Of a stretch of 64,000 nt of DNA, positions 10,998 through 21,860 are shown piece by piece; position 1 is the first letter of the stretch; the number at the start of each line of letters is the position of its first letter. The position numbers and the translations under genes are program-made. Under the pieces are notes generated by a model that made no database searches, was not told where the DNA came from, and saw nothing but the letters and a program-made list of their open reading frames with translations. Location of the stretch: NCBI GenBank assembly GCA_033558025.1, contig JAUCEF010000003.1, positions 1,700,001 to 1,764,000 of the forward strand, read 5' to 3'. The stretch comes from Phytophthora sp. 'mugwort'. Its lineage: Eukaryota; Oomycota; Peronosporomycetes; Peronosporales; Peronosporaceae.

Positions 10998-11796
10998 TCA
11001 CGCGACCTCGACCGTCGCGGGGTGCATCAGGTAGCTATAATCATTCGTCGGAAGCGGCATAAGGTGCCAGGGCGTGCCAGCCGCGGGTGCTCGTCGACTG
11101 CACCATTTCGCCAGCTTGCCGAAGAGCGACGGCGTCTCCTCTTGTGTGCGCACGGACTGCAGTTGCCAGTGCTTGGCCACGGCGACGCCCACTACAACAC
11201 CAGCCAAGAATCCGACCACGAAGTGCACGGGGTAAAAGAAGCCTGCATCCTCGCGGCTCCAGAGTGGCAAGTTGATCGTAGGCAGCGTCAGTTGCTCCAC
11301 AAAGCGCTTGTGGCGTTTCATGGCGGCGTTCAAGTTGGTCACCACGTCCTTGGCGACATCATCACGGCAGGAAGTGGAGGAGGACGCCGAGGACGTCACG
11401 GACGCTGCATCCTCGGGACCGCTCAGCTCTAGCGCGTCACCTAACGAGATGGTTCGTCGTCTCGGATTAGCCACGAGCAGGGGGTTGGACGTCACGGCGG
11501 ACCGCAGCATCTCCCAGTCAGCCAGCGAGTCCACGCGCAGTCTGGGGACGTCCACTTGGGCGAGCAAGAGACCCAGCACACTGGCAGTACAGGACAACGG
11601 ACAATAAACAGTCAATAATGACGACGTCATTAATTATCAGAAGGTCGGCGAACGGACGCACGCACTGTTCGGCCTGATTCGCGCGATCCGTGGCGCGGCG
11701 CGCGCGGTTCTGGGCCAGTAGAAGCGCATCGCTAATGCGGCGCATGGAGCTTATGTCCAGCTCCGAGGCGGTGCGACGGTGCGCGGGCTCCGTCAT
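10998..11796 (-). CDS. uncharacterised protein with C-terminal membrane anchor, two exons
   Basis: Exon 1 is 11796-11666 and exon 2 is 11580-10998; the 85-nt intron starts GTGCGT and ends CCAG. The joined frame gives 237 residues, starting MTEPAHRRTASELD, with a basic, helical N-terminal part (MRRISDALLLAQNRARRA). The middle is Ser/Thr-rich with an RRRTISLGDALEL segment. Near residue 170-190 one hydrophobic helix (FVVGFLAGVVVGVAVA) precedes a positive C-terminal tail. The layout suggests a tail-region anchored membrane protein with most of the chain in the cytosol. No family is recognised. The RRRTIS and HRRTAS motifs look like basophilic kinase sites, which is suggestive only. The catalase gene starts downstream on the same strand side with 760 bp between. 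Confidence 0.65.
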
Positions 11797-12558
11797 GGCG
11801 AAGGGGAGTAGCGAGTAGGAAGAGCGCTGCCAGGGGCAAGTGAAAGTATGAACGGCGCTTGGTTCTGCTTGGAGACAAGTTCTCCGGGATTGGTTGCCTG
11901 CGACAATGGATAATATCGGAATCACATGCTTATTTGATATTACATCGTTTAAAAACGGCTGGCGCAGTATAGACAAAATGTCACTCAATCAATTTACAAA
12001 GGGTACATATAGTTAATGAATTTAGGTTGCCCGGTTATGTTTGAAGTAACCGTTTCTCTGTAACCCTAATGAAAAGCCGCAATGGAGATTGCAGATTGGC
12101 CAAAAGCTCGACACGGCGACAACAAACCTAAACGACTGCACAAGCGCACGATGGAGTCATTGGAGACGGTTCACACCATGGCCTGCATTCGCCACGAGAA
12201 AATTTCCGATCCGTCGGCGATAACAGGTGGAGGTATTCGTTGCCGAAGTTGACTTTGGCATTGGTGGGTGAAACGCACGTCCCATCTTGCAGTGACTTGC
12301 TCTGTCGAGACGCCAGCTTCAACATAGAGCCATCATTTACTACTAATATCTTAACAGATAAGCATTGATTCATCACTTTTTTCATTCACACTTCGGCCTG
12401 GCGCTAGAGGACAAGCCCGCCACCGTTTCAATTGTTGGGCTTGGCTCACTGACTGCACTACCGCAGATGTCAGCGCTGTTTTAACAACTAAACTGCCGAA
12501 ATGGATACACTACACCAACTTCAACATCTTGCGGCAGCCAGACGACGCACTCACCCGT
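11797..12558. other. intergenic between two minus-strand genes
   Basis: Upstream region of the gene ending at 10998 and 3' flank of catalase. No motif-supported gene; short open frames lack any domain. Confidence 0.5.
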
Positions 12559-14151
12559 CTACAATCGCGGAGCCACCTCGTCCGACGGAGGTGCCGGCAC
12601 GAACGGCTTGCGCGGCGGGTTAAGCTTAGACGGAGCCGGGACTGACTCGGGCGCGGCGCGCTGCTTCTGCAGGTCCAGCGCGTCTATCTTCTCCTGCACG
12701 CGGCGGCCGTAATGCGGGTCGCACTTAGTGAAGTTGGCGATGGCGCGCGTCTGTACGGGCTTGGATGCGTTCACCAACGAGCCGGCGATGTTGTCCGTAA
12801 GGTGCTCACGCGCCGAGGCGTCCAGCGTCTTGCGGTAGAACTCGCCTACCTGCGAGTAGTTGTCATCGTCATAGGTCGAGTACTTGTCCACTACCGAGTG
12901 GTCGCCGTCGTATGCGCGGTAGCGCAGCATTGTGTCCTCTGGCGGGCCACTCTTGCTGTTCGGGAAGTAGTTGGGCTCACCGTGCATGTTGCCATTGACG
13001 GCCATGAAACCGTCTCGCTGATACGTCTGCGGATCTTTCAAAGGGCGGTTCACTGGAATCTGGTTGTAGTTAACACCTAATCGGTGGCGCTGGGTATCCG
13101 GGTACGAGAACAATCGGCCCTGCAGCATCTTGTCGGGCGACGGCTCAATGCCCGGCACCATGTGCGAAGGGGAGAAGGCGATCTGCTCGATCTCGGCGAA
13201 GTAATTGCTCGGATTGCGGTTAAGCACCAGGCGACCCACCTCAATGAGCGGGTACTTCTTGTGGGACCAAATTTTGGTCACGTCGAAGGGGTTCACGGTC
13301 TCCGTGGCGGCCTGCTCGAGGGTCATCACCTGGATGTACAGCGTCCAGGATGGGTACTGCTTGTTGTCAATAGCCTCATACAGGTCGCGGATAGCATAGT
13401 CTGGGTCGGAACTGGCAAGTTCCGCCGCTTTATCTACGGGCAGATTGCGGATGCCCTGGTCCGTCTTGAAGTGGTACTTAACATACACGGTCTCGCCCTT
13501 GGTATTCACGTTGGCGAATGTGTGACTGCCGTAGCCGTTCATGAAGCGGAAGCCATCCGGAATACCGCGATCGGTGAACAAGAAGCTCTGCTGGTGCAGC
13601 GTTTCCGGGCGCAGCGAGAAGAAGTCCCACATCATGTCATCGTCCTTGAGGTGCGAGCTAGGCAGGCGCTTCTGCGTGTGGATGAAGCTCGGGAAGAGGA
13701 TGGGGTCGCGGATGAAGAAGATAGGCGTGTTGTTGCCCACGAGGTCCCAATTCCCCTCTTCCGTGTAAAACTTAATGGCGAAGCCACGCGGGTCGCGCGC
13801 CGTGTCGGCGCTGCCCTGCTCGCCGCCCACGGTCGAGAAGCGGATGGCCACGGGCGTGCGCTTGCCCACGCGGTCGAAGAGCTTGGCGCTGCAGAACTGC
13901 GTGATGTCCGCGTGTGTCACCTCGAAGTAGCCAAAGGCGCCTCCGCCTTTTGCGTGCACCACGCGCTCTGGGATGCGCTCGCGGTCGAAGTGCGCCATGT
14001 GGTCCATGAACGCGAAGTCCTCGAGCACCATAGGACCGCGTGGACCGGCGGTGGCAGATGCCGTGAGGCCGTTGGGTGGGATCGGCGCGCCGGCGCTGGT
14101 GGTGGCGGTCTTACTGTTCTGAACCATTGTGGACGACTGGATTGAGGTCAA
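12559..14151 (-). CDS. CAT: catalase (monofunctional haem catalase)
   Basis: An intronless 530-residue protein. Catalases break hydrogen peroxide into water and oxygen; in oomycetes they guard against host and metabolic peroxide. The active-site His66 sits in [18 protein letters not shown], the distal Asn140 in [16 protein letters not shown], and the haem-ligand Tyr350 in [16 protein letters not shown]. Substrate-channel and NADPH-region blocks ([20 protein letters not shown]) are also intact. Length is typical of small-subunit clade-3 catalases. The C-terminus ends in PRL, a weak match to a type-1 peroxisomal signal, so targeting is uncertain. Met9 is an alternative start. GC-rich codon bias suggests good expression. 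The 370-bp upstream region is shared with the divergent gene at 14523. Confidence 0.97.
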   Translation of the reverse strand: MTSIQSSTMVQNSKTATTSAGAPIPPNGLTASATAGPRGPMVLEDFAFMDHMAHFDRERIPERVVHAKGGGAFGYFEVTHADITQFCSAKLFDRVGKRTPVAIRFSTVGGEQGSADTARDPRGFAIKFYTEEGNWDLVGNNTPIFFIRDPILFPSFIHTQKRLPSSHLKDDDMMWDFFSLRPETLHQQSFLFTDRGIPDGFRFMNGYGSHTFANVNTKGETVYVKYHFKTDQGIRNLPVDKAAELASSDPDYAIRDLYEAIDNKQYPSWTLYIQVMTLEQAATETVNPFDVTKIWSHKKYPLIEVGRLVLNRNPSNYFAEIEQIAFSPSHMVPGIEPSPDKMLQGRLFSYPDTQRHRLGVNYNQIPVNRPLKDPQTYQRDGFMAVNGNMHGEPNYFPNSKSGPPEDTMLRYRAYDGDHSVVDKYSTYDDDNYSQVGEFYRKTLDASAREHLTDNIAGSLVNASKPVQTRAIANFTKCDPHYGRRVQEKIDALDLQKQRAAPESVPAPSKLNPPRKPFVPAPPSDEVAPRL

Positions 14152-14522
14152 CGAGGACTACCCGGCAAATTGAAGAATGAGACTTTGGTTGACGTGCTGT
14201 CTTTTGTTTGACGCATACAGACCCACGGAATGGTGTGGCATACGTTAACAACCTTCGTGTGGGGATGCTGTACTCTGTAAGAAAGGTCGACTGCCGACGT
14301 ATTCAACGTGCTGGGGCAAATCCGAGGTTGGCAGGTCAATGGCCACACGCTGCAGATGGTGGTATACATAGGGCGATGATCTATGAGAGCGTTAGTGCCA
14401 AAGTACTTGTCATCACCGTCTTACAGCCCAGGAATTCAGGGCGTCTGTTCGGTGCGATTGGATGGGCTTCGTCTAGCGCACAGACCGCTTCGATGCTATA
14501 ATACTTCGCGACAGATTGTAAG
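14152..14522. promoter_or_regulatory. divergent promoter region
   Basis: This 371-bp stretch separates the start of catalase (-) from the start of the membrane protein at 14523 (+). It must hold both core promoters. I see no confident oomycete initiator or FPR element. Confidence 0.35.
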
Positions 14523-15098
14523 ATGGACTCCAAGACACAGTTGCCAACTTTCACGCTCGCCATCTACGTCGGAGTTCTCGCGGGTCTCGTGGTATTTGCC
14601 GTCGCCTTCACAATGCTGCGCGTCTACTCGTACCGCCACCGACTTTCGACAGTCACCATTTGCGCCAGCTTCGACGCGGACGCCGAGCGCGCAGACACGA
14701 ACAACAGCGCGCTTATCGCGACGACGCTGAGCGCGTTGGGAAGCCCACTGCCGGATTTCCCAGACGACCTGCCTGTTTCCGGCAAAACGTCGATGCTCTC
14801 CAGCTTCGATTTCAGTCGCTGGGCTCACGTGAAGAGCTTTGTTGCCAGTTTTCGGGATCGAGGACTCATCGCTTGGGCTTCGCTTCATCGACGGCTTGCT
14901 ACGCGTCGAGCGAGCAAACCAACTTCGAAGCCTGGCGATCGCGTCTCGCAGACCGAGGTTGAGATTACCACGCCGTGCAACAGTCACTCGAAGTCGCCAG
15001 CGACGCCGAACGCGTCCTCGCAGTATGCGAGTAAGCTCTCGTCCAAGTTCCAGCTCAGTTTGTTCCAGTCTCCGATGTCCGACGACATTGGTATGATC

Positions 15099-15101
<3 letters not shown>
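14523..15101 (+). CDS. single-pass membrane protein of unknown function
   Basis: A single exon of 192 residues starting MDSKTQLPTFTLAIYVGV. One hydrophobic helix at about residues 10-32 (LAIYVGVLAGLVVFAVAF) is followed by a basic YSYRHR stop-transfer patch. That fits a type III or signal-anchor topology with a long cytosolic tail. The tail is Ser/Thr/Arg-rich, with two amphipathic parts (HVKSFVASFRDRGLIAWASL) and a Ser-rich C-terminus ending MSDDIGMI. No domain recognised. The frame is clean through 579 bp with GC-rich codons like its neighbours, which supports a real gene. A GA microsatellite starts right after the stop. Confidence 0.7.

Positions 15102-15131
<30 letters not shown>
15102..15131. 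repeat. (GA)n microsatellite
   Basis: About 15 GA units lie directly after the stop codon of the gene at 14523, so probably within its 3' untranslated region. Confidence 0.9.
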
Positions 15132-15133
<2 letters not shown>

Positions 15134-16001
15134 CCAGTTATAGTGTGTATTGCCACTAAGGGAAAATTCAATGAAGAGCGAACTATCAAACATTTTTAAT
15201 GCAGAACCGAGCACGTAGTTTATGTCCTTCTTGTCCAGTCAGTGCGGTACGTTTCTTTTTAAGGAATTACACTACACTAGCATCCTACTATATATTATCT
15301 AAGAGATGCGGTCAGGCACTATCAATTCTTACTGTGGATCACTGTCACTTCAATCGGGCTCGCTTATAGTGAGCCGTGTTCGACTTTGATCACAACGACA
15401 TCTCTGAACACTGCTACACGACCAGCTCTTGCAGCTTTATTGCAGTCAACGCCTTGCATTGTCGACATCTTTCTCCAGCAGGAATTAAAGTGGCCCCTCG
15501 CATCGTCTTCTTCAAAGCGATTCTTGCCCGAGTACTTTATCTGATGTCTTGACGCAAACATTCATGACCGAGATGAAGGTTCCAATGCATCAGCAGCGCA
15601 ATAAATGGTGCTAGATTCCTATCTGTATTCACGAAGGAAACACCGGCCGCCACTTATTGATCTTGTCACATGAGACGAGAGGTGGTGCGCACTCGAGGTG
15701 GGTCGTGTCGAGCTTCTGTCAACCTAATCCGGAATACTCCTGAAGATTGTCAAGGCAAAGACGCTGCGTTACGAGGTCGTTCCCACGCAGGTGGTGAAAC
15801 ACGCTGCTCTGAACAAGGAATAAGATAGTGCTTGGGGCCCGAGCAAGACTCACGCACGGGTGTGTAAGGAGGTGCGTCGGTTCGACAGGGCGATCAAGAC
15901 ATTACCAGAATTATGGTGGTCGGCGGTTAAACGATACTTATACATTTATGACATGTTTTATTGGAGTCCACGCGATACTTATATATATGAATGCTTTATT
16001 T
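15132..16001. other. no gene recognised
   Basis: AT-rich flank with short open frames only. It includes the 3' region of the minus-strand oxidoreductase gene. Confidence 0.5.
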
Positions 16002-17223
16002 TTATTGCAGTGCACGCGTCGCTAGTTGCTCCTGTAGTTCAATCAGATCTTGTTCCCATTCGACAGGCCAACTGGCCACTATCAATGGAGATTTAGCTCG
16101 CTTCGGTTTCTCCTGCTGCTCGTGTTCACTATTTCCTTCTGCTGCTCGCCCGATCGTTGCAATGATAATTTCGCCTCTGTCTCCGAAAAGAACTTCGGCC
16201 AGCGTGTCAAGGCCTATTGCTTGATCCCCAGCGCGACGGCAAAACATTGTGAAAGCTTGCACCAAGTTGTATACGTCCTCTCGCAGTGGTACTGATGTAC
16301 AGAACCCCACACCATACAGCAAAAAATATTCTCGCATACTTTCAAAACATCAACAAACGACGAGTAAAATCTGGCTTACCTATAGCTTCAGCGGCCAGTC
16401 GAAGCGCTAGTGGCTCTCGATCTCGTTCCATAGTGATTCGTTGATACTCACTAATATTCAGTGGCACCCCCGTTGATGCCTGGCATGGATTAGGCAAAGT
16501 ACTCGCCGGCTCTTCGTGTTGCTGCTGTTGGTCGTGCCATTGACTCGCTATCCTGGCCACATCCGGCTGAACTCGCACGACAGCTTGAGACCCACACGCT
16601 TTACTCAAACTCTGACTAGTGACACCACAAAGCGTACTGACCACGAGTGGGGGTGCATCGGCGTTAGCCGCCAACGCGTGTCTAATTTGGATGGCCACGC
16701 TCTTGAGCTGCGAGGGCGGCATGCAAACTACTAAGACGTCGCTCTCTCGAGCAAGCCGGGCATTATCGTAGTATCGAGGCACTAATTGGAACATCGGCAG
16801 TGCTGAAGGCGCTTTCAGGGCCTCGCATCGACGGATGCGATCGGGTTGCCGGGTCGACACTGCCATTCGCTCGGCACGGTACCCGTTAATCAAGAGCGTC
16901 ATGACGACGGCCATCCCGACACTGCCCCCTCCTAAGACGCCGATCCGTGGCGGTTGGTTGTTAACTGCAGCGAAACACTTGGTGCACGCGAGGGCCAGCA
17001 AGAAAACTTCATGGGCGATGACTTGGATCGACAGCGAGCGAGTGTAGTGGAGTAACTGCGATTTCGGAGTCAGACGCGTTGGCGCCAGCAACTCGGCGCG
17101 GATCTTGAAAGGCTTCTGGAGGTCTTTGCTACTGTTTCCAGTCCCGGTTGGTATTGAAGACGAGGAACTGCCGAGTGGGGTGGACATACCTATGGGTGAG
17201 GTGCTGGCCATGGTGCAGATCAA
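16002..17223 (-). CDS. NOXRED1/P5CR-like NADP-dependent oxidoreductase, two exons
   Basis: Exon 1 is 17223-16380, exon 2 is 16330-16002; the 49-nt intron starts GTAAGC and ends GCGAG. Joined, it gives 390 residues. An N-terminal helical region precedes a Rossmann dinucleotide-binding fold. Its glycine motif is IGVLGGGSVGMAV (about residues 93-105), followed by a basic STRQPDRIRR suited to NADP phosphate binding. The second half of the fold has LARESDVLVVCMPPSQLK and LVVSTLCGVTSQSL, as in pyrroline-5-carboxylate reductase. The C-terminal half is more divergent, so the closest described relatives are the NOXRED1 group rather than proline-making P5CR. Substrate is unknown. The first Met or Met5 could be the start. 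Without splicing exon 1 runs into a TGA after LLMF, so the intron is needed. Confidence 0.7.
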
Positions 17224-17436
17224 CTCGAGTCAACTCCAAAGGTCGGCTACACCCAAATAAAAATTCGTCAGAAGCCGTAGAAATATGATGTTAAACGGCT
17301 ACACCACTACATATCAAATCAGTAGCTACTACTGGACGACAACAGGCGAAGCTGGTACAAATGTGCGGAATCAGTTAGCATTCTCTTGAGCCATTACACT
17401 TTAATGAGCGGGAAATCTCCAGCCCATGTTTTAGTA

Positions 17437-17460
17437 CAGTCATCCTGCCCAAAATTGATC
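17437..17460 (+). repeat. left terminal inverted repeat of pogo element
   Basis: CAGTCATCC start shared with the right end; preceded by TA. Confidence 0.75.
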
Positions 17461-17699
17461 CTGCCATAATTGATCAAACGAAATAACTGATCAAAATGTG
17501 GTATTTGGGTTTCCACCGATTTGCACAATAGAGAATCCCCATAGTATCAAGTTACTACCACCACATTTGATAGTTGATGATGGCGATGACAAATTTAATA
17601 TTTTTCATGTTGATTTAAAGTGCGATGTCATCAACTGCTGGCGTTTGAGGGCAAACTTTTGCTTATTGTGTTCGAGCAGGCGCTTGCCAAGGTAGATCC

Positions 17700-19265
17700 T
17701 TGTCGTCGACTAAGCGGGACCGCCGTCTCCTTCGCTCATCAGCCGTCGTATTATAACTGCTAATGCATCTGCGAACTTTTGGTCGGTTGGCAACTCTTGT
17801 GGCTGATCCAAACTCTCTAAGTCACTCATCGGATTGTCATCCGCGTCAGCTTCAGACCGGTAGAGGACCAGCTCGACGACAGTTTCGTCACTGTAGGCGT
17901 AGTATACCTCATCTTCTAATGATTATCTAGAACATCCTCGATGGTCAGGTCTTCGTCTAGTTGAAGAGCTCTCATTCCATCAGCGATGTCGGCGATTGAC
18001 TCCTCCATACTTCGCTTCACATCGACGCGATACGCGCGCATAGCGGCCGCATCCCCGACGCATAATTGACATTTTCGCCAGCAATTGACGATAGTCTCAT
18101 TGAGAGCTCACTCCACGCATCCTTGACCCACTTCATGGCCGTCGGCTGGTCGATCTTGAATCACTTCTGTTGTACTCCGGGGGAATCCGCCACCGAGACG
18201 GCGTGGCATGTGCAACCGGCGGTAATGCGCCTTGAAACAACAAATTATGCTGGCACTTATGGCTGCAGCTCTGCGGTAGCGTTGGGCGGGAGGAACTTGG
18301 TCTCGACGTTCAAAAGCACAGGCGCAACATGCGACGAGGCATTGTTGATGTCTATCGAGACCTTTCGGTCTTGGTGGATCATCTCTAAATTGACTTTATC
18401 GAGCAACTCGCGGAAAATCAGAGAAGTCATCCACGCACTCTTGTAGTGGTAATAGAAGTAGAAACCAAGTTTTTGGCAGTTTTCTTGTCGAGCGCACGCG
18501 GCTTCATTGCCGTTCCAAACACCAGGGGCTCCAGCTTCTCGGTCCCCGTCAGTTGACTGCCAACCCCACCGTGATTCTCGTCTTGTCCAGCTTGACGCCG
18601 TGTCCCACTCGTGTCGGTCGAGCTATTGTTTTCCGCGGCGGTGTACGATAAAACATGCCAGTCTCATCGAAGTTGATCACATCGCAGGTCGCGGACTCGT
18701 CGATCTTGGCGAGTATCGCGAGGAGTTCCTCAAGGACGGCTGTCATATAGACTGCAGCACCTTCGCCGTGCAGGCTGAGACCTCGAAAGCTGTGTCGCTT
18801 CTTGAAGGCAGCCAGCCAGCCGTTGAAGAAGCTGAGCATCTTCCCGTCTACTCCCCGCTCCTTTAAAGAGCTGAAGAAATCTTTGGCCTTGGCCTGGATC
18901 AGCTCGTCCGACACAGGGATATTGTTGGCTTGCTTGGCCAAGACCCACAGGCTGAGCGCCTCATCGAGCTCTGGGGATGTCACGGTGTGGCTTGTCTTCC
19001 GGTTACCAGCGACACCACTACAGAGCGGTCTTTGTAGATGCGCAGGATGTTGGATATCGTGGCTTGTGCAAGAGGCTTAGCCAAACCGAACCTCGCGGTA
19101 CCACTCGTCGAGTTCTTTTTGGGTTATATTGGTTTCGCGCTCATGCTTCGCGAACATATGGCGTTTCTCCGCCTCGGTGAGATTGCCCTTGCGTAACATC
19201 GTGGGTTTCGTTGGAATCGCCGTCCGATCAATGCTGGTCGCTCGTTCGGGCCAGATGACAAGCAC
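17700..19265 (-). pseudogene. pogo/Tigger (DDE_1) transposase, inactive
   Basis: Read from 19265 down: an N-terminal part (RKGNLTEAEKRHMFAKHE...) and then, after a frameshift near 19080, LAQATISNILRIYKD, together like a CENP-B/Tc5-type helix-turn-helix pair. The frame then shifts back to a clean block, 18983-18549, with FFNGWLAAFKKRHSF and the first catalytic Asp in NFDETGMFYRTPPR. The second block should read V-D-N-A-S-S-H but here gives DINNASSH, so the Asp before Asn appears changed to Asn. The C-terminal part (about 18070-17900) ends in an acidic DLTIEDVLD tail. Frameshifts plus the catalytic change mean it cannot make active transposase. Confidence 0.75.
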
Positions 19266-19368
19266 TCTCTCAACTCTCTTTAAATTGATAAACTCTCATT
19301 TTTGATAAATAATACTGTGTTGACAGATTATTATTTATCAAGAATGACGGTTAATCAATATCCACCAT

Positions 19369-19391
19369 GATCAATTTTGGGCGGATGACTG
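19369..19391 (-). repeat. right terminal inverted repeat of pogo element
   Basis: Reverse complement begins CAGTCATCCGCCC, matching the left end apart from a one-base indel. Confidence 0.75.
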
Positions 19392-20104
19392 TGACATGTT
19401 TTATTCATGATTCTTACCACGTCTGCCCATGTCTGCAGTTTATACATTTCATGCGTTTTTAATTTCAGGCCTCCCCGCCACTCACTCGTTCTACCGCGCG
19501 TCTCGAGAAGCGGAAGCTGGCCCTGCAAGCAACCGCGCTGTTGACGAAGCCCTGGGTGCCCTCCCTGCCTGCGACTGGAGTGGTACGTTCCCCGTCTCCG
19601 CCAAGAAGAAGGTGGCCACCATACAGTGATAGTATTGGCGCATAATCACCCCGTGACTTCGTGCATTGCCAGGCCTGCACTAAAAAACGCTCGTGACCTC
19701 ACTTGGTGCCCGCAAGCCTTACCTGTGTCCTTACCGCCCCGCCCCCCTCGCATTGAGGTGCGAGGTTTTGCATGCGTAAGTGCTACATCGTGCTGTATTG
19801 CTAATCTTTTTTTTTTTTTTTTTGGCTTTTCTTAAATCGTGTGCAGACTCGTGGAGCACGACTGCGGGTTGTTCGAGACTTCCAAAGAATTGGAGGAGGC
19901 TGGCGAGAACTCAGGTATGAGATGAGGGCCTATGAGCGCGCGTGCATGTTGCTTACGCCATGCTACCGAAGTGTTCATGCTGTATGAGCTAGTTCAGTAT
20001 GCTAATATGGAATGGCTATGTTTTCGGATTTGTTTTCGCCATGCATCTTCTGCAGACATTAACATGGCCGCACAAAAAGAAGACCGCCCAGATTTTGCGT
20101 TTTC
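19392..20104. other. unassigned stretch with possible orphan exons
   Basis: A T-rich tract near 19808-19825 followed by GTGTGCAG precedes a 72-nt open piece (LVEHDCGLFETSKELEEAGE) that ends at a GTATGAG donor-like site. A TTCTGCAG then precedes about 45 nt more of open frame (19847-20107). This looks like one or two exons of a lost gene, but no domain is visible. Confidence 0.3.
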
Positions 20105-20860
20105 TTGAAATGTCAGCAAAAACGTAGCAGCAGCAGTGACGACGATGCTGACGTCGCTGTTATTACAAATGGTTCGATCGATCGTGAGTCAATAACTGTC
20201 GAAATTGACAACGCTGACGTGCCCGATGCTCAGGACACTGAAGCGGCATTGGAACCATCTCTAGGCTCTGGTGCAGATGAGGCGCAAGTTGAAACGCTAC
20301 CAGAAACGGCAGATTCATTCCCCGGCGCGCTGAAGTGGCAGCAAAGGACAATTTTAGTGCAATGTCGCTGATAGTTCAAGGACAGGTTCAGATGAAAATG
20401 AAATCAGTGAGCACACCTCAGGAGCATCACGATGAAAGTCGAAAACGGGCTATAACATACTGTGACGAAGAACCAGTGTGATACCATGACGATGCTAGCG
20501 ATTTCGGAGATGGAAAATGTGCGGCTGCGAAACCGCAAGATCGCAAAGATGAAGATTCATGCTGGCAAAGCTGCGTCAGAGTTACCGCTCGTCCCAGAGG
20601 CGCTAGACCCATATCAACGCGTGTACATTTGTACACACGGCTGAAACCTCGAATGCGCTCCAAAGGATTGCGCCCACTCCATAATGTTAATGGTGTGGGA
20701 TGCCCCATGGGGTTCAGAGCTCAGTTTGTGCAACGATCCATCGAACAGTGGTGTATTGAGATCAAGCAAGCGTTTTACGCCCACAATCACCCCGTACACG
20801 AGCAGATCTACCAAAGATATCCGACCGTGCAGAAACTACCGAACCCGCTCCAATTATGAG
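20105..20860 (+). pseudogene. FAR1/MULE-like transposon protein, N-terminal fragment
   Basis: An acidic N-terminal region (20105-20371, Asp/Glu-rich) is followed in other frames by PEALDPYQRVYICTHG (near 20597-20640) and then MRSKGLRPLHNVNGVGCPMG, ending in KQAFYAHNHPVHEQIYQRYP. The order aromatic-Cys-x-His-Gly, basic Arg-Ser-Lys-Gly, then Cys-Pro, then Ala-x-Asn-His-Pro is that of the FAR1-type zinc-binding domain in Mutator-like (MULE) elements of oomycetes. At least two frame changes are present. The sequence stops where the Harbinger copy starts, so the rest was lost or displaced. Confidence 0.55.
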
Positions 20861-20883
20861 TGACGTGGAGCTGATGATAGCGA

Positions 20884-21860
20884 GTGGGACTCTACCAAAA
20901 CCAACACAGTTTCATGACACAAACCGATTTGCCTGGCATTTGTGTCATCAAATTCCATGCATTTGTGTCGTATATGTGTCATCTCGAAGCTTCAAAATTC
21001 GGAAAAAATTGGTGTGGACTAAATCAAAATAACTTACAACCAGTCGTTTCAGAGCTTACTGTAGTGCCTTCTCATTGCTCAGAGACGATGCTGGACCTCA
21101 CGACTGCCTTGGTGGCGGTTGCTGATCACCCTGATAGAGCCCATAGGAGAAAAGTACTGCTCTTGCTGCGCTTCCGCTGCATGCTTTCATTTGATCGTAA
21201 CCTCCTGATGTCTGGTGTGTTGATCGATCCGTCACGTAGCGCATGGCACGCACTCTATCGTGTCCGTGGCCGTGGTAGTTTTATATCTGTACTATCAATC
21301 GATCCTACATTGTTTGACTACATTCTGATGCATTTCGAGCAGCACTACATAGTGAAAATCAGGCAGGGGAAGCGTGGTCGTCCGCCCAAACCCCTATGTA
21401 AGCACGCTGTTCTAGGTTGTCTTTTGCATTTTAACACTGCTGCAGTTGAGCACAAGACTCTATGCGAGCTCTTTGAGGTGCCTCCATCGACGCTAGGGCG
21501 TGTCTTCTGGAAGGCTTAGCTTGCTCTCCATGCGTGCCTAACGTTGCTTCCTGATGCTAACATTCATTTCCCCTCAAAGGAGACACAGCTTGAGTGGGCT
21601 GCGCTGACGCAGGCTAAAGAGCCGCTAGTAGAGGGTATTTGGTGATTTGTCGACGGAAAAAACTCCCGAGTTCAGAGTCCTACCCGTGCTGATTTACAGA
21701 ACGCACACTACAACGGTATGATTATCTCTACAACTCGCAGTAGTATATACTAACTGTTATTTTCTACTGTGTCCAGGTTGGCTTCACTCTACACTGGTGT
21801 CTGCGGACCGTGGTGAACTTCAGCGATGACACCAAAGCCGAAGACGCAGACACTCAGTAA
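20884..21860 (+). pseudogene. PIF/Harbinger-like DDE transposase, copy 2 (truncated)
   Basis: The open frame (to 21519) has RFRCMLSFDRNLL and GKRGRPPKPLCKHAVLGCLL, then KTLCELFEVPPSTLGRVF, closely matching copy 1 at 5.8-6.0 kb. A TAG interrupts it at 21517-21519. In the same region FVDGKNSRVQSPTRADLQN follows with the first catalytic Asp. A probable intron (GTATGATT to GTCCAG, with a perfect TACTAAC branch site) then joins to GWLHSTLVSADRGELQ, after which it ends. The remaining DDE part is missing. The intron follows the NAHYN-G codon, a different position from the intron of copy 1. Confidence 0.7.

Larger units (their letters stand above)
17437..19391 (-). mobile_element. pogo/Tigger-type DNA transposon with both terminal inverted repeats
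   Basis: A 1955-bp element. The left end starts CAGTCATCCTGCCCAAAA, and the right end read on the minus strand starts CAGTCATCCGCCCAAAA, giving imperfect terminal repeats of about 23 nt (one-base indel). The left flank ends in TA, the usual target of this superfamily; the right flank begins TG, probably a mutated TA. A second, inner inverted repeat sits near the right end (19302-19314 and 19329-19341, arms of 13 nt). The internal part holds a broken transposase on the minus strand. Confidence 0.8.

Noticed and set aside
13084..14145. 353-residue open frame on the plus strand
   Set aside because: It lies fully opposite catalase, has no domain and is explained by the GC-rich codon bias of the real gene.
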